Shown: in pieces, positions 36,301-37,577 of the stretch
Position numbering within the stretch: position 1 is the first letter of the stretch
Layout of the letters: every line of letters starts with the position of its first letter
Assembly: GCF_014269285.1 (NCBI RefSeq)
Contig: NZ_JACOAF010000013.1
Coordinates: 1-37,577, forward strand
Length of the DNA stretch: 37,577 nucleotides
Direction: 5' to 3'
Origin: Rufibacter sediminis
GTDB lineage: Bacteria > Bacteroidota > Bacteroidia > Cytophagales > Hymenobacteraceae
Notes under the pieces: model-generated
What the model was told of the DNA's origin: nothing
The model's database searches: none
The model's input: only the letters and a program-made list of their open reading frames with translations
Made by a program: the position numbers and the translations under genes

Positions 36301-37482
36301 TATGAGGAAATTAAACGCGCCGAGGAGGACCTGATCAAGCTGAACGGCCAACTGGAGATCAGGGTGGCAGACCGCACCCAGGAACTGTCTGAGAGCCAAG
36401 AACGCTTCCGGCTGGTCTCCAAAGCCACCAATGACGTGGTCTGGGACTGGAACCTCATCTCCAATGAGCTGTGGTGGAGCGACACCCTGGAACCCATCCT
36501 GGGTTATGACCCCGAGGAAATGGGCAAGGGGATTAACGCCTGGTTTAACAAAATCTACCCCGAAGACAAACCGCGCGTCATCAAGGGAATTAACGAGGCC
36601 ATCAACACCGGCCAGGACCAGTGGGTGGAGGAATTCAAGCTGCTGCGCGCCGATGGCTCATACGCTGCCATCTACAACCGGGCCTACATCCTGCACAACG
36701 AATACGGCGTGCCGCACCGCGTGCTGGGGTCTTTCATTGACATCTCTGACCTGAAAGACACCCAGCTGAAGCTGAAAGAAACCAATACGCACCTGCTCCG
36801 GGTGATTGATGACCTGGACAACTTCGTGTACACGGCTTCGCATGACCTCAAAGCGCCCATCCATAACATTGAAGCGCTGCTGCGGGAACTGCAACTGGAG
36901 CTTCCGTCTGAGAAATCTGACCTGGCCGATGTGCAGCAGATCATGGACATGATGCAGGGCGCCATTGAGCGTTTCAAGAAAACGATTGGCAACCTCACCG
37001 AGATCACCAAGCTCCAGAACGACCACAGCACCGACGTGTCCACCATTGATCTGGCCCGGTTGGTGAAGGATGTGACCCTGGACCTGGAGCCCATGATTAA
37101 AGCAGCGGATGCCCAACTGATTGTGGAGGTGTCCAAGTGCCCTACCCTCTCCTTTTCAGAGAAAAACCTGCGCAGCATTGTCTACAACCTGATCTCCAAC
37201 GCCGTGAAGTACCGCTCCCCAGACCGGACTCCGGTGGTCTCCCTGCATTGCGAGACACAGGACGATTTCATAGCGCTAAAAGTACAGGACAATGGCTTGG
37301 GACTGACCGAAGAGCAAATGGAGCACTTGTTTTCCATGTTCCAGCGCTTCCATGACCACGTTGAAGGTTCGGGCGTGGGATTGTACATGGTGAAAAAGAT
37401 CATGAACAACGCCGGAGGCGAGGTAAAAGTAGAAAGCCAGGTGGGCGAAGGCACCACCTTTACCATTCTGTTCAAGAGATGA
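33397..37482 (+). CDS. CheB-CheR-PAS-histidine kinase fusion
   Basis: A 1361-residue cytoplasmic signalling protein. Residues about 13-205 are a CheB methylesterase domain with the triad Ser23 (GASAGG), His50 (IQHLSPDH) and Asp142 (GTGTDG). Residues about 215-480 are a CheR methyltransferase ([18 protein letters not shown] at about 318-335). A linker follows, then a long coiled coil of NEEL(Q/M)SSNEE-type repeats (about 676-735), then at least two to three PAS domains up to about 1130. The kinase has the H-box ASHDLKAP (His1149), N-box [11 protein letters not shown] (about 1264), VQDNGLGL and [12 protein letters not shown]. All kinase boxes are intact. The open frame begins at a TTG two codons earlier; the ATG is preferred. 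No response regulator is in view. Confidence 0.93.
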   Translation: MVSVKQPDHLPKTDHYLIGIGASAGGLEAIHKLFDHFPNNSSFSFVIIQHLSPDHKSLMAELLSKHTQMRVQEAENDMVTRPNCIYVLPSGKQLTVKRGRLKLVDQIRTREPNFAIDVFFDSLAKDRGKYAIGIVLSGTGTDGTKGVKMIKAAGGMVMVQDPVTAKFDGMPRSAIETGAVDFVFSPERMPHEILEFTRQIPLVQTLIENNNSNIEDDAVLEEILDLICTHTQTNFKSYKQGTIYRRIKKRMDLLKVETLPDYLTYIHENPAEIKQLCQEFLIGVTRFFRDPEAFDFLEQEVIPQIISNTPEGETIKVWVAACSTGEEVYSIAMLFQECFEKMGRETLVKLFATDVDQRAIRQASKGVYPTSISKDVNEKRLQAFFHHKNNKYTIKEDLRKLVVFAQHDLQKDPPFSRIDLITCRNMLIYLNPDLQRKVMSVFPYALKLNGYLFLGPSEHIGDLKNFFAEKNRKWKFFQKVKESKGIQQSYGVSHHTPVHSEDALPTFRNAQALRYNELFLDAVAEDLKMAGLYIDDNYQLLHGIGDFNRFLKLPEKRLQLNLLKMVSKELAVTLSVDIRKVLKSKKTASRQVVVKNGTKSQLVQLTVKPITVEQDAPKVLLVLLQEMGKAIPSLKTLQPELVSDADTEYFHQLTVLEAELKEARESLHLTVQDLSTSNEELQSTNEELMSSNEELQSSNEEMQSLNEELHTVNSEHQLKIKELQELNEDLDNYMRSSNIGQLFLDHHLVIRKFTPTVMQLINIIDIDLGRPIHHLSHNLRYTSWLEDIKKVNNTSVELEQEVETLDGKYFLMRIIPYLKHDGNKDGVVLSFVEVTTLKVLSNVVQGVLNSSLNNIMAFQAVRNKEQEIIDFKWTLLNKQAEQLIGKPQSDLLHQSIQPEMSFLKKSGLFKKLVQTVETGQPLHIEQNLELNGTRGWYEIAAAKMGDGLTLTMADTTEKRVGEEKILLAYEEIKRAEEDLIKLNGQLEIRVADRTQELSESQERFRLVSKATNDVVWDWNLISNELWWSDTLEPILGYDPEEMGKGINAWFNKIYPEDKPRVIKGINEAINTGQDQWVEEFKLLRADGSYAAIYNRAYILHNEYGVPHRVLGSFIDISDLKDTQLKLKETNTHLLRVIDDLDNFVYTASHDLKAPIHNIEALLRELQLELPSEKSDLADVQQIMDMMQGAIERFKKTIGNLTEITKLQNDHSTDVSTIDLARLVKDVTLDLEPMIKAADAQLIVEVSKCPTLSFSEKNLRSIVYNLISNAVKYRSPDRTPVVSLHCETQDDFIALKVQDNGLGLTEEQMEHLFSMFQRFHDHVEGSGVGLYMVKKIMNNAGGEVKVESQVGEGTTFTILFKR

Positions 37483-37502
37483 CCTTCATCGTTTCTCTTA
37501 TA

Positions 37503-37562
37503 AAGCGGGAGGGTGTTTAGGGGCTGTTTTCCGGAAAACAGCCCCTAAACACCCTCCCGCTT
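37503..37562. repeat. Perfect 60-base palindrome containing 36-base element, copy 9
   Basis: The core 37515-37550 starts GTTTAGGGGCTG, has centre TTTTCCGGAAAA and ends CAGCCCCTAAAC. The symmetry continues outward through GCGGGAGGGT / ACCCTCCCGC and two A/T pairs, giving 30-base arms with no mismatch. It begins 20 bases after the histidine kinase stop and may block readthrough, although no T-run follows the stem. Confidence 0.85.
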
Positions 37563-37577
37563 ATTATGCCCCTGCTA

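Overview
The window reads as chromosome of a Bacteroidota bacterium, most likely order Cytophagales, family Hymenobacteraceae (a Rufibacter/Pontibacter-like genome). This placement is inference. It rests on two very large surface proteins with type IX secretion (T9SS) C-terminal sorting domains, weak Shine-Dalgarno sequences, TAnnTTTG-type promoter boxes, a long PurF-type amidotransferase with an N-terminal propeptide, and small orphan proteins of the kind common in that group. No rRNA, tRNA, CRISPR array, intact insertion sequence or phage gene was seen.

Layout. (1) 133-6494, minus strand: seven co-directional genes (hexapeptide acetyltransferase, secreted alpha/beta hydrolase, SDR, cupin lipoprotein, Tat-exported aldo/keto reductase, cyclophilin-like lipoprotein, secreted esterase). 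They are divergent from an AraC-family regulator (6612-7439) and look like a regulated stress or small-molecule detoxification cluster. (2) 7440-8269: a gene-poor stretch with possible gene fossils and a terminator. (3) 8270-10723: an AraC regulator divergent from hxlB-hxlA, the formaldehyde-fixing pair of the ribulose monophosphate pathway, closed by a terminator almost identical to the one on the other side of the module. (4) 10724-13185: a TspO-like membrane protein and the frameshifted, two-end-truncated remnant of a sialate O-acetylesterase. (5) 13186-16893: a tight three-gene cassette of an outer-membrane-barrel-like protein, a large lipoprotein with an internal membrane segment, and an overlapping radical SAM protein. 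It has no assigned function and is the best candidate for an undescribed system. (6) 17591-20932: a 1113-residue HYR-repeat T9SS surface protein containing a short GC-rich block. (7) 21089-25239, minus strand: a small orphan, a pirin, aspartate ammonia-lyase, a second small orphan and an EamA transporter. (8) 25578-27470: a PurF-like amidophosphoribosyltransferase. (9) 27606-31154, minus strand: a 1182-residue T9SS surface protein. (10) 31791-37482: a bacteriophytochrome photosensory core with no output domain, followed after 49 bases by a CheB-CheR-PAS-histidine kinase fusion, probably a light or redox signalling pair.

Across the right half, nearly every gene boundary carries a palindromic element of exactly 36 bases (GTTTT... 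central TTTTCCGGAAAA ...AAAAC). Seven clear copies and two degenerate ones were found. They have the wrong polarity for intrinsic terminators and look like a dispersed REP-like family. The last copy sits inside a perfect 60-base palindrome at the right end of the window.
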